Below, piece by piece: positions 1 through 10,720 of a DNA stretch of 25,339 nucleotides. Both the position numbers and the translations under genes were made by a program. The notes beneath the pieces are model-generated. The model was not told the origin of the DNA. It searched no databases and saw only the letters and a program-made list of their open reading frames with translations. The stretch lies in assembly GCA_027600665.1 (NCBI GenBank), contig JADGJL010000322.1, positions 1 through 25,339 on the forward strand, in the 5' to 3' direction. Source of the DNA: Irineochytrium annulatum. Taxonomy: Eukaryota; Chytridiomycota; Chytridiomycetes; Chytridiales; Chytridiaceae. How positions within the stretch are numbered: position 1 is the stretch's first letter; every line of letters begins with the position of its first letter.

Positions 1-116
1 CAAACAAAAATTATTTTTACATTTGTTTTGGTTACGCATGTTTTTTTTAAACAAATTTTAATTTAAATTTTTCCTCTAATTTCCTTTTTTTTTTCATTTT
101 TTTTTTTTTTTTCTAG
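1..116 (+). other. 3' end of an intron in the glucoamylase gene
   Basis: This stretch is extremely A/T-rich and ends in a long polypyrimidine tract, almost all T, followed by CTAG at 113-116. It reads as the 3' part of an intron whose donor lies before the window. Splicing at 116/117 leaves one base and then codons for L-T-M-D-V-V, which matches the usual GH15 continuation after the conserved W-T-R-D segment. The visible part (116 bases) is already longer than every complete intron in this window. Confidence 0.75.
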
Positions 117-1349
117 TTTAACGATGGACGTCGTCAACACACTTTTCACCCAGAACTACACCCAGTTCGAGTCTCTGATGTGGAACTACGGCGCGTTCAC
201 GAACAAGATCCAGAACATTAACGCCCTCACCGGCCTTGGGGAGGCTAAGTTCGAGGTCAACGGCTCAGACTACACGCTCCCGTGGTGCCGCCCGCAGAAC
301 GACGGGCCGGCTTTCCGGTCGTCCGCGTTCATGAGGTTCTCCACCTACCTGCTAAAAAACGGCGGTGACCCCGCCCGCGTTATCCAGCTGTATACGTCGA
401 CCATCAAGCCTGATCTCGACTACGTCTCCCAAAACTACGCCACCTCCAACACGTGTGATCTATGGGAGGAGCAGGTCGGCCTCCACTTCTTCACGCAGAT
501 GGCCCAGCGTCGCGCCATGAAGGAGGGCATCGTCTTCGCTACCCTCCTTAACGATACCGCCTCCGCCGCCGCCTACACCACCGCCGCGTCAGACCTCGAC
601 AACATCGTCCAAACGTACTGGAACCCAACCCTCAACACAATCCAGGCAATCCAAAACAGCGGCCGCCAGCTCGACTCCTCTATCCCCCTCGGCGTCATCC
701 ACGGCTACAACGGCGACGGCGTCTTCGCGCCTGAGAGCGACAAGGTGCTCGCGACGCTGTACCAGTTTGCGTTGGGCATGATTTCGGAGTACCCGTTGAA
801 CCAGAACACCCTGTTGGACAACCACGACAAGCCGATGGGTGTTGCAATTGGCCGGTACTACGGTAAGCCTTCTCGTTCAACGACGCTTACGGTGTGCTAA
901 CGTTATCGAAAGGTGACCACTACGACGGCGTCGGAACTGCCTCGCAGGGCAACCCGTGGCATTTGACCACAACCTCGTTCGCCGAGGTTTACTACCGGGC
1001 CGCGCTCGGCTTCCTCTCGCAGGGCTCCATCGCTGTCACGGACCTAAACTTCCCCTTCCTCTCTGGCCCCCGCCCGATGGGTCTCTCCGTCCCCAATCTG
1101 ACCGTCGGTGCCACCCTCTCGGCCAGCTCGGCGGGCTTCAAGGCCGTAATCTCCGCGTTGAAGGCCGTCGGTGACTCGTATGTGCGTCGCTCGCGTTTCT
1201 ATCAGCAGGCCGACGGACACCTCGCGGAGGAATTCAACCGCGACTGTGGCGAGATGAACGGTGTCAACGATCTGACGTGGAGCTACGCAGCGTTTTTGTC
1301 GGCAAGCTTTGCGCGCGCCGAGCTTTTCGCCGTCAACGGCGAGGATTAG
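117..1349 (+). CDS. Glucoamylase (GH15), 3' part of the gene
   Basis: This encodes a glycoside hydrolase family 15 glucoamylase, which releases glucose from the non-reducing ends of starch and related alpha-glucans and is normally secreted. Exons are 117-862 and 913-1349. The 50-base intron has a GTAAG donor, a TGCTAAC branch site and an AAAG acceptor, and splicing restores Y-G-D-H-Y. Visible family segments are RPQNDGPAF, CDLWEEQVG (the first Glu of WEE is the expected general acid) and LAEEFNRDCGE followed by DLTWSYAAF (expected catalytic base region). The protein stops directly after the catalytic domain at AVNGED, so no C-terminal starch-binding domain is present. The signal peptide, the first part of the catalytic domain and any N-terminal CBM lie outside the window. 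The ATG at 124 is an internal Met of the conserved LTMDVV segment, not the start. About 394 residues are visible. Confidence 0.93.
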
Positions 1350-1685
1350 AGCGTCAATTAGCTCTTCCTCTTGCAGTGCAGTGCAGTGCGTTGTTTTTTC
1401 CTGTATCTATGAACCGAGTTTCTGTGATGTAAAAACCTCTTCTTTGTCTTCGCCTTGTCAGTGTTGTAAAGCCTCTTAGTTAGAGCCGAATGTAGTTTAA
1501 AGTAAAATAGAATCAACAATACGATACGATCATTCTGATAACCCTTGAAAAATTGCGAGTAACGGATAGGGAAGACCTCGATGAATTCGGGATCTGAGGG
1601 ATTCCCAAGATCGTCGTGAGGAACTCCGCTGGCATGTCGTCTCATTAAACGTGTGCATCCCAACCTCCGCCTTGGGACCCACTGG
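1350..1685. other. Spacer between glucoamylase and F-box-like gene
   Basis: This 336-base stretch must hold the 3' UTR of the glucoamylase gene and the promoter and 5' UTR of the next gene on the same strand. I saw no further gene. A five-codon upstream ORF including its stop (ATG at 1634, TAA at 1646-1648) precedes the downstream start codon at 1686. No canonical AATAAA was found just after the glucoamylase stop. Confidence 0.5.
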
Positions 1686-3770
1686 ATGGGCAATACACTC
1701 TCTCTCGGCGACGCGGAGTGGGCAGTGAAGGACGACCCGGCCGTCGTGCGCTCGTCAGACGAGTCATCGACGTCTCCGGCGGCCTCGTCAGCGTCGACAG
1801 TGCGGCCTGAGTCCGCCTCCGGCAGCCCTGTCCTCGATCTCGCGCCCCGGCCGAAGGAGGACCCTCAGATCCAGATGTTTAGCGGCCAGCTGCTGTCGAT
1901 CGGCGCCCTGGCGGCCGTGAACGGCGTCGTTGACGTTTCCAAAGTGAGACGGCTGGCTTCAGTTTTGTCCTTCGTGGGCAACTCGGGTCCTTATACAACC
2001 ATTTAGATAATATGGAATGTGGGAAACGACGTGTTGGTGCAGGCCCCGATGGATCTGTACAGTCGCGTGACGCGGCCGACTCTGCAGAAGCGATGGGCCA
2101 GCTTGGGCGACCACAGGGTCGGCACAAACCCAGGCATCATATCCATGATCAGCTGCTACCTGTCGCCGGAGGACCTCGTGCGGTCGAGACGGGTGTCGAG
2201 GAGCTGGTACAACTCCCTCGAAGGTCTCGTGAGAGCTCACGACCTCTACCTCGTGGTGATCACGTCAGATTCCGCGCCGGCATCCGCGGAGGCAAGCCTA
2301 GAGTCACTGGAGTTTAACATCAAGAGGGAGGACGTGAAGGAGAGGAGAATTGCGCTTAGTTGGAGGGGAACTTACAGTGTCGACCCGGGGTCGGCGGTGT
2401 GTGCGTTCAAACCATCGGGGTCGGGACTGCTGGGTACGGACGTGAAGAAGATCGTCGGTTTTAAGATCATCGTCCCTTCGAAGCTGCCGCCGCCAGAGTT
2501 GATGATACCAATAATTGGCGACGCGTCCGCCTCAGACGAGGTGAAGCCGCAATGGAAACGGAATACCGTGCAGAGGAGGTCGTCATCTTTGCTCAGCGTT
2601 GAGACGCCTACGGCCACGGAGGAGGACTTGACGTCTAATGGCGGAACCCTGGCTTCGCCAGTTTCCGAATATCCGGACCTCGCCGAAATGCACGAGCCTG
2701 AACCTGTATCAGCCCTCGGCCTACCGAGGCCATCCGAATCCGACGATCACTCAAACACAATCAGCGCCGCAACAACAGCGACTGCAAGCCCCAATGAGAG
2801 GCGGCCATCATCCCTTCCGCCCCTTCCGAACCCCGCCCCTCACGTCCACACCTTTCTCCTCAACTCCCCTGAGTACGTCTGGACACCCCGAAGTCGGCAT
2901 GCCGGCGCCGGATTTGTCTGCGTGGCGAAAGATTTTACTCTTCGGTTGAACGGGGCCAAGATCGACGAGCTTTGCCTACCCTACGGCGGCGGGCCCCTCC
3001 GGCACATCAAGAATCTAAGAGACGAGGCCGTGCACGGCGCTCGCGGTTCTGCCGTCCCTTTCTTCCCACCGTCGTCGCCCGTTAAGGTCAGCTGCCCCAT
3101 GTGGAGAGAGGAGGCTGCGATGAGCAGGTCATTAAGCGATCTGAATGGACCGGAGGCGCCCGTTGGCCTCTACTCGACACTCAGACTCCGGCTTTTGCTC
3201 GCTCACATCCCCAAAAACCCCTCGAAGCAACTCGCGCGGCACCTCCCTCCAAACGAGCCCACCCCGGCACTACGTCACGTGCTTTCCTGCCGGGCCGAGG
3301 AACTTCCACTGGCGTTCTACCCGCTCTTCGAAGACGCTGCCAGCTTGGACGCCATCCACGAGTTCCTGCGGGCCTGGCGGAACGTGGCGAAGCGGGTCGA
3401 CATCCTAGTGGCGATCGATGCGAACGCCGCTAAGCAGGCGGAGCAGGCGGAGAGGGAGAGGGCGGCGGCGGCTGCAAGCTTTACGGCGTGGCTGCAGGCG
3501 CCGCTGAAGGAGATTGGGAACTCGATGGTCGGGCCGAATGAACTAGAGGTGACGCCCATCAGGCCTGATAACCCGGCCAAGGCGAGGTTGGAGAAGCTTC
3601 GCGGTTATTGCAAGGAGGCTTCGGCGAAGTTCCTGCGGCTGCCTGGGTCGACATTGTACCTGCAGATGTCAGGGTACCGGTATGATATTGGGGATACGAT
3701 CAGAGCCTATGAACATATCAAGTACCTCGCCGGGATTATCTTATCTGAGACCGGCTTTGATGGCGAATAA
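1686..3770 (+). CDS. F-box-like protein with possible N-myristoylation signal
   Basis: This is a predicted 673-residue protein in two exons, 1686-1943 and 2007-3770. The 63-base intron has a GTGAG donor and a TTTAG acceptor and is phase 0. The first ATG gives M-G-N-T-L-S, which fits the N-myristoylation consensus (Gly2, Ser6). A Ser/Asp/Pro-rich N-terminal stretch follows. Around residues 127-170 is an F-box-like helical segment with the pattern of PGIISMISCYLSPEDLVRSR, then VSRSW. F-box proteins usually recruit substrates to SCF (CUL1-SKP1) ubiquitin ligases. The middle is Pro/Ser-rich and low in complexity. The last 200 or so residues look folded, with an Ala/Glu-rich helix (AAKQAEQAERERAAAAA) and a Tyr-rich end. 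I did not recognise a substrate-binding domain, so the target is unknown. The F-box call rests on pattern alone. Confidence 0.7.
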
Positions 3771-4001
3771 CAGCACAGTAAACCATTTTATCACATCCAA
3801 TTTATTATTATGCAATGAAGTTTTTTCTTCTCATGACCTTTCTCCGTTTCGACACCAGAAAAAATAATAGTAAAAGAAATTACAATCAAGAAGAATCACA
3901 GCTTTGGATAAAAGTATCCGCGCCACATGAGGTCACCGACCCGACACAAAGTCCCACCTCCTCGTCACCCCCTACTGTTTGCAAGTTCAAACGGACTCAA
4001 A

Positions 4002-5244
4002 TCAAGCCTTGGCGTGAGCGACACCCTTAGAGATGTTCTTCTGAAGCTCGGGGATGGCCTCCTTGTAGAGCTTCTGCTCGTACTCGGACAGCTGGCCGAG
4101 CGGGTGGATCTTCTCAACGCCGTTGACGCCAAGCTCGACGTTGGTGGAGAAAAACTCGACGCCGTCCTTGGAGGCCACGGGGGACTGGACGTATGTGGGC
4201 TCGACGATGCCCTTCTGGCCGTGGAGGGCCTCAAGGAGCGAGTTCGTGAAACGGGCGCCGGCCTGGGCCATTGAGAGCGTGGCAGAGCCGGTTCCGTCCT
4301 TGGCCTTCACCACCTCGTCGCCGCCGTACTGGATGCGGTGGGTGAGCTTCTCGACCTCCTCCTGGGTGAACTTCAAGCCAGTCTACGGTGCAAGGATTTT
4401 TAGCAAAATAGTTTGCAAAAACGTATCCACCAAAGTTCTCCATAATAACAAACCTGGCTGAGAAGTGGGAGGATGGTGACGCCGGAGTGCCCGCCGACGA
4501 CGGTGACCTTGGTGGTGGTCGGGTCGGTGCCCTTAATCTCCGACACGAAGGTCGAGGCACGGACGACGTCGAGGGTCGTGACACCAAAGAGACGCTTGGG
4601 GTCAAACACGCCGGCCTTCTTCAGCGTCTCGGCGATGATAGGAACTGTCGAGTTCACGGGGTTTGAGATGATAAGGAGGTGGGCCTTGGGCGCGTGCCTG
4701 TACGCAAAAATTTAGAATAACAAGACAACAAGGACGAGGTAAATCTCGCGCTTCACGTACTTGGCAACAGCCTCTCCGATGCCCTTGACGATGTTGGCGT
4801 TCGTGTTGAAAAGGTCATCGCGGGTCATCCCGGGCTTGCGCGGCACGCCGGCGGGGACGACGATGATGTCGGCGCCCTTGATGGCCTCGGCCATGCTCTC
4901 CTGGCCCTTGTACCCCTTCGTTTTCGCGGGCGTGTTGATGTGGGAGAGGTCTGCGGCGACACCCGGCGTGTTGACAATGTCGTAAAGCGAGAGCTCCGAG
5001 ACGTGCGGGTTCATCTTCAGGAGGAGGGAGAGCGGTTGGCCGATGCCGCCGGCGGCGCCGATGACGCACACCTTCTTGCCGAGCTGCGATGCGGGGAGGG
5101 AATCTCAGTATATCGAAGCGATGAGCGCGTTTTTCTAGGGAGGACGCGATCCGGGCAAGTTCCTGGGCCGAGCCTTCGAAGGGATCAACTCACCGCGGCG
5201 CTCGAGGACGAGAAGCCCCTGGTGAGGAGTCGCGATGCGAACAT
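4002..5244 (-). CDS. Malate dehydrogenase, mitochondrial
   Basis: This NAD-dependent enzyme interconverts malate and oxaloacetate in the TCA cycle. Reading on the minus strand, exons are 5244-5194, 5083-4761, 4697-4454 and 4382-4002. Introns are 110, 63 and 71 bases with GTGAGT, GTACGT and GTTTGT donors, and all phases agree. The 332-residue product has the usual length. Exon 1 encodes a short Arg/Ser-rich presequence ([17 protein letters not shown]), typical of mitochondrial import. Visible motifs are the NAD-binding GAAGGIG (26-32), the substrate-binding loop [19 protein letters not shown], and GGHSG with the catalytic His at about residue 195. The C-terminus AHAKA is not a peroxisomal PTS1. 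The gene converges on the F-box-like gene with 231 bases between stop codons, and diverges from the P4-ATPase gene. Confidence 0.96.
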
Positions 5245-6165
5245 GATGGACGATGGATTGAAAAGAGCAAAAAGTGACGAAAGATCAAAGAATAACGTGA
5301 AGACGAGTCCGGCCTGGCCTGGCTCTTTTTTTAAATAAACCTCATATAATGGAGGCGGTTCATCTTCTGCTCTGCTGATCAACGCTAATCCTGTCGTCTC
5401 CGAACCTCTCATTCGTACGCCTCACGATTGAATCATCCCGTTACAAGATGGATACAGGTCTAAAGAGGAAAGGTAGGAAAGCCACGTTTAGCCGTGCTAA
5501 CAGCAGAGTATAAATAATAACGTCACGAAAAGACCTACCTGAATCACACCGTCTGCATCCTCCTTGATACTGGTTGCCATTCATTTCAAATTATACCTTA
5601 CATTTGATGATGGAGGAAATCCACATACTCACGGTGACAGCTGGCAGACGCTATTTACTCGTTCAAGTTGTTGAGGCCTTTTTGCTGGCTCCTTTTTTTT
5701 TTATTATTTCTCTGTGGTGTTTTCCGAATTCTGTTAGCCTCCCACGTTAGAAATAATGCAACAGATAAGAGTAAGGAGGCTTCACGCGTCGGCTTGCAAA
5801 TTCTCTGTTGCGGCTGTAAGTTCTGACCACCGAATGGCTGTCCCTGCCGAGTGATTGTCATCAGCGAGCCGGCAATCCCTCAGCGTGAGCACCCCGTTGA
5901 GCCGTACGAACCGTGTGCAGGAGAGCACCTTGCGCCCACGCCCACCCCTGTGCGGCTCCACGACTACCGTCAACGCCGCCGTCGCCGTCGCGGCAGGAGC
6001 GAACACGTCAGCACGTCACCTGCCTGAGGTCGCCCACCTGCGGATCGTTCTCGCGGCGCCTTGTCGGGAAACTGATCTGGCTTTGAGGCCCTGCTGACTC
6101 CCACCACCCGGCAAACCACCTGCCCTTCGCCCGCCATACTGCCAAACACGCCGCTGCCGTCGTCC
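5245..6165. promoter_or_regulatory. Divergent promoter region, MDH and P4-ATPase
   Basis: This 921-base spacer separates the malate dehydrogenase start (minus strand) from the P4-ATPase start (plus strand), so it should hold both promoters and 5' UTRs. The 5900-6160 part is C-rich on the plus strand. The only gene-like element I could find is the short ATG-plus-donor exon at 5580-5539 on the minus strand, listed separately. A small upstream ORF starts with the ATG at about 5833. I saw no RNA gene and no repeat. Confidence 0.45.
5539..5580 (-). other. Possible small first exon (14 codons), minus strand
   Basis: On the minus strand an ATG at 5580 opens 14 codons, MATSIKEDADGVIQ, ending exactly at CAG followed by a near-ideal donor GTAGGT. 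The exon is phase 0. It lies upstream of the malate dehydrogenase gene in the same direction. A local acceptor (CTCTTTAG, ending near 5462) would give only nine further codons before a stop. Splicing to the phase-0 acceptor of malate dehydrogenase exon 2 (5083) would instead give an enzyme with this leader in place of the mitochondrial presequence. It may also be chance or an upstream ORF in a 5' leader. Confidence 0.3.
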
Positions 6166-9100
6166 ATGGAGGGTGAAGATCACTCGACCGACCCGGATCG
6201 GGATCTGCCGGCCCCTCCTCCCCTCAGCAACCACACCGTCGACATGCGGGCATCGTCGACATCCAACCACCACGTGGCCTCGAATGAGACCTCGTCGGCC
6301 TCTTCCCCCGATGGCCAACCCTCAATAGATCACCGCCCTGGCGAGCTGGAATCCCATGCGCTGATCCCCAACGACCCTCCGGAGCACATAGATGGGATGG
6401 GAGGCGAAGTGAAGGGAGAGTTGGCGGAGGAGGGGGAACGGGAAGCGGGGATTGGGAAGGGCGGCGACGACTCGGTGGTCGTTGTCAAGACGGAGCAGGC
6501 CCTGACCCACGATCCGGCCACGGAGGAGATCTCGTGGGAGGTGGAATTCCCGTACCCGCAGTCCAAGTACAAGCCCGGCAGCAACTACATCCGCACGACA
6601 AAGTACACCCTCTTGACCTTTATCCCCCTGAATCTCTACCTTCAATTCAAGAGGTTCTATAACCTCTACTTCCTCCTCGGCGCGCTGTCGACCCTGTACT
6701 TTATCAACAACTCGTCGGACAACTCGCTTAGTTGGGAGGGTCAGGTGTTTCCCTTGGCGATCGTCCTGATTTTCGCGGCCGCGAAGGACGCCATCGAGGA
6801 CTACGCGAGATACGTGTCGGATCGGGAGGCGAATAACTACACGGCGAAGGTGTTGAAGAATGGGGTGAAGGTGGAGGTGTTGGCGAAAGACATTTTTCCT
6901 GGGGACATCATCTACGTCGTCAAAGGGGAGAAGTTCCCTGTCGATGCCATCCTGATTGGGACGAGTTATGATGACGGGACTTGCTTCATTGAGACGGCTG
7001 AGCTTGATGGGTATGGATCGTTCATGGGTGATGGTGGCGCGACGCTGAACTAACACAATTTCGGTTGTTCTAGGGAGACAAATCTGAAGCGGAGAACAGC
7101 GCTATCGGAGCTGTCAAAGCTGACGGCCATCCAGGATGTGAGTGGGCTACGGGGTCGGATCCAGTGCGAGAAGCCGAACGAGAACCTGGCCGTCTTCAAC
7201 GGCCGGCTCACTGTGTCGGGTGGGGGGATTTCGGGCGAGCCGACGATGTCGCTTTCGATGCAGAACCTCCTCCTTCGAGGCGCCGTTCTCCGGAATACCG
7301 ACTTCTGTTGGGCTTCCGTCGTCTTCACCGGCTCGAACACGAAGATCATCAAAAACCTGAAGAAGGCCGGGCAGAAGTCGTCCAGGCTGGAGGGGAGGCT
7401 AAACTGGCTCGTTTTGTTCATCTTCATTTACAACGCCGTCCTGCTGTTCGGCTCCGTCTTCTTCGAGTGGCTTAACTACAAATGGCTCCAGACGCAGGAG
7501 CTTGATTCCCCAAACAAGCTCGTCGAATGGTATTTGATGTTGCCAGCGTCCACTCACGCCGGCTTGTCTAAGGACCTGGTGAGTGCTTACCCTGCTACTC
7601 ACCGTTGCATTTCAAGCGATTAACCGTTTACACCATAGCTTGATAACTGGGGCATGGCGTTTTTCACGTATTTCACGCTGTACACCTACGTCATCCCCAT
7701 ATCCCTGTTCGTCACCATTGAGCTGGCCAGATTGGCGCAGGGGCGGTTTATGATTTGGGATAAGAAGATGATGCTGATGAGGAAGCCGGCTGCGTCGCAG
7801 GGGTCGGACGCGCCCGTGGAGAAGATTAGGATGAAGGCGAACAATACGAACCTGAACGAGGAGCTCGGCGCCGTCGAGTACATCTTCTCGGATAAGACGG
7901 GCACCCTCACGCAGAATGAAATGAGGCCCGCGAAGTGGTTCGTGTCGGGAATGACGTTAGACGAGATGGAAAGTCCAGGGGGTTACGGCAAGATGCTCAA
8001 GGTGCGTTTATTTCACAATGAGTTCATCGTTCTTCTTGAAGTAATTTTAGCTGTATGTCAGGACCCCTCAACACCAAAACCCCTTTACGACGCAATGGTC
8101 ATCTTTGCGCGAGCACTTGCGCTCTGCCATGGCGTTATTCCCTCTGTCGACGAAAAGACGCATGAGATGATCTACGAGTCTCAAAGTCCAGACGAGACCG
8201 CACTCCTGCATGGGATGGAAGTAAACGACGTAAAGCTCCTGTCCCGCAACAAGTCCCAGATCACGGTCGCATTCCTTGGCATCGAGGAGAAGTACGAGGT
8301 CCTTAACGTCCTCGACTTCACCTCGGACCGGAAGCGAATGTCGGTCATCGTGCGGACGAACGACGGGATCCACCTCTACTGTAAGGGCGCAGACAACATC
8401 ATCCTTGGCCGCCTCTCCACCTCCCCCGAACTCAACCCTCCCGACCTTATCGCCAAGGCCGAGTCCTCCATCCAAAAGTTCTCCGAATCTGGCTTACGGA
8501 CGCTCGTCATCGCGTATACACCCCTGACCGAGGACGAGTACCGGTCGTTTAAGTCCAGCTACGACGCGGCCGAGAAGGCGCTCGTGGACCGCGAGCGGAA
8601 GGTCTCGGAGGCGTCAGAGGTCGTTGAGCGGAACCTCCGCCTCTTAGGTTGCACAGCTATCGAGGACCGACTCCAGGACGAGGTGCCCGAGACAATCGAG
8701 TACCTCCTCCGCTGCGACATCCGGCTCTGGCTCCTGACGGGTGACAAGCAGGAGACGGCCATCAATATCGGCATGTCCTCCCGCCTCATCAACTCCGACA
8801 TGGCCGTCATGATACTCAACGCCAAGACAGAGGAGGACACCGCGCGGGCGCTAGATGAGCTCATCGAGACCATGAATGACCGGGAGGACGGGCGGCCCAA
8901 CGCGCTCGTCATCAACGGCGAGACACTCGCGCACGTTTTTAGCGCTAAGCTGGACGCGAAGCTCCTTCACGTGGGCGTGAACTGCCATAGCGTCATCTGC
9001 TGCCGCGTCACCCCTCTTCAGAAAGCGCTTGTCGTGAAGCTCGTTAAGACGTCGCTGAGGAAGGTGACGCTCGCCATTGGGGACGGCGCGAACGACGTGT

Positions 9101-10225
9101 CCATGATTCAAGCCGCGGACGTCGGAGTGGGGATTATGGGGAGGGAGGGTAATCAGGCTGTGCGATCGTCGGACTTCTCGTTCGGAGAGTTTAGGTTCCT
9201 GCGGCGGCTGCTTGCCGTGCACGGGCGATACAACTACCTGAGGCTGTCTCAGTTGATCTACTACAGTTTCTATAAAAACTTGGCCATGATCACGGTCCAG
9301 TTTTGGTTCGGCTTTTACAGTGATTGGTCTGGCAATGTAAGTACCCGGCGGTTCAGTTGTCGCCTATCTGCAACTTCTAATCGCCCGGATTAGATCCTGT
9401 ATGAGCAATACTTCCTCACCGGCTTCAACGTCATCTTCACCTTCCTACCACCCTTCTTCCTCGCCATCTTCGAGCAAGATGTCGATGATTCGCAAATCGA
9501 AAAGAACCCCGAACTCTACCGACAAGTTAGGAGCGGCCTCTATTGGAACTGGACCCAAAAAGTCACATACCTTCTTAGCTCATTGTGGCACTCATTAGGT
9601 AAAAATTCGCGGCCGCCTCCTTCGTTCTAGTTTCGTGGACCCAGGCTAACGCTTCGTCTTAGTTATCTACTATTCGGTGTATTTCATGTTCGGCGACTCC
9701 ATCATCTCCCCGGACGGCCGGCCCGTCGGCTACTGGGTTATGGTCTATATCTACGGCACGCCTATGCTCCTCACCCTCACCCTCAAGGTCGCGATCATCA
9801 CGAAGCACTGGGTCTGCTGGTCGTGGTTCGGCCTAATCATCTCGATGATAGCAATTATCCCCGTGCAGGTTGTCATCGAGGCCACGGCATGGGGCGGGTC
9901 CTCAGGGTCTACCGGGGAGCAGCACTTGCTTCCGACTTTCTGGCTCATCCTCGTATTGATGCCGACCATGGCTCTGTTGCCGGACTTTGCGATGCTCTTG
10001 TAAGTTCTTACTGTCGCATATCTTGTTCTGGAAGGCGTAAAACTTACGAATCAATCTAATAGCGCACGGAAACAATTTTTCCCATCCGACGCCGACCTCC
10101 TAAGCGAGGCGTCCGCTGCGGAGAAGTGGATGCGGAAGTCGGAGTCGCGGATGAGAAAACGGGTGAATGTTGCCCAGTCCGAGGACATTCAAATGACGCA
10201 GGTGGAGCCTGTAATATCCGCATGA
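6166..10225 (+). CDS. P4-type ATPase (phospholipid flippase)
   Basis: This encodes a P4-ATPase, the family that moves phospholipids from the outer or luminal to the cytosolic leaflet, usually with a CDC50-type partner. Exons are 6166-7010, 7074-7578, 7639-8001, 8062-9336, 9394-9598, 9663-9999 and 10063-10225, giving 1230 residues with all phases consistent. Residues 1-110 are low-complexity and acidic. Motifs seen are DGETNLK (281-287) in the actuator domain, PISL in membrane helix 4 (470-473), DKTGTLT with the phosphorylated Asp at 535, SQSPDE and CKGAD in the nucleotide domain, TGDKQETAINIG from 797, and GDGAND (911-916). About ten hydrophobic segments are present, and the last four follow GDGAND. 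The PISL motif agrees with a lipid transporter rather than a cation pump. I could not assign it to the Drs2, Dnf or Neo1 branch. The 8002-8061 intron is stop-free and in frame, so it could be annotated as coding. Confidence 0.95.
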
Positions 10226-10720
10226 TCAAAAACGGGATTTACCCACGCACTCTTGATGCATTTTCTTTTTTCTTCCACATTAAACGTCTCCGATTTGTTA
10301 TAATTATTTCTTCGCTGGCGCCAATGGTTTTAAAACTACTTGTTAAGGGTTTAACACATCACTTGACCATTAACATTCTTGAGCATTTTAGAATTTAGTA
10401 AAGCGTAATAAAATACGAGGTTTCCATGTATTTGATGTGCGCTGTCGTGAAAGGCATCAGTCGACAGCAGCTTTACTTAAAACTTGAGTATCAGCGGTGC
10501 AACGGCCGTGCTCATGGCTAGGGTGTAATGTATTAAGGGTGCAGGGTAGCTAATAATCGCCGTTCAGAAGAAGTATAGTGACAAGCTCCTGCAGAACGAT
10601 ATCATAAAGGGAAGGGAAGGTTTCAAGTGGAGAAATGAGCGAAAGCTCAATAATGAAGAGACAACGGGTTTTAAATCTAAAAGTGCTAAAACCTTAACAG
10701 TGTCAAATCTAAAATCCCAC
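10226..10720. other. Convergent 3' region, P4-ATPase and four-helix protein
   Basis: This 495-base AT-rich spacer lies between two stop codons that face each other. It should hold both 3' UTRs. No reading frame with recognisable content, RNA gene or repeat was seen. A possible polyadenylation hexamer for the P4-ATPase is listed separately. Confidence 0.5.
10407..10412 (+). terminator. Possible polyadenylation signal AATAAA
   Basis: A canonical AATAAA hexamer lies about 180 bases after the P4-ATPase stop codon in an AT-rich context. Fungal polyadenylation signals are loose, so this is only a candidate. Confidence 0.3.

Noticed and set aside
1..116. Poly-T and A/T-rich start as a transposon end or centromere-like repeat
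   Set aside because: It ends in a perfect acceptor leading into the correct glucoamylase frame, so an intron explains it.
3965..5071. Long frames on both strands within malate dehydrogenase
   Set aside because: They are shadows in GC-rich exons. The spliced minus-strand frame accounts for the full enzyme.
6322..7056. A 244-codon open frame antisense to P4-ATPase exon 1
   Set aside because: It mirrors a GC-rich coding exon with strong codon bias, has no recognisable domain, and the sense strand clearly encodes P4-ATPase motifs.
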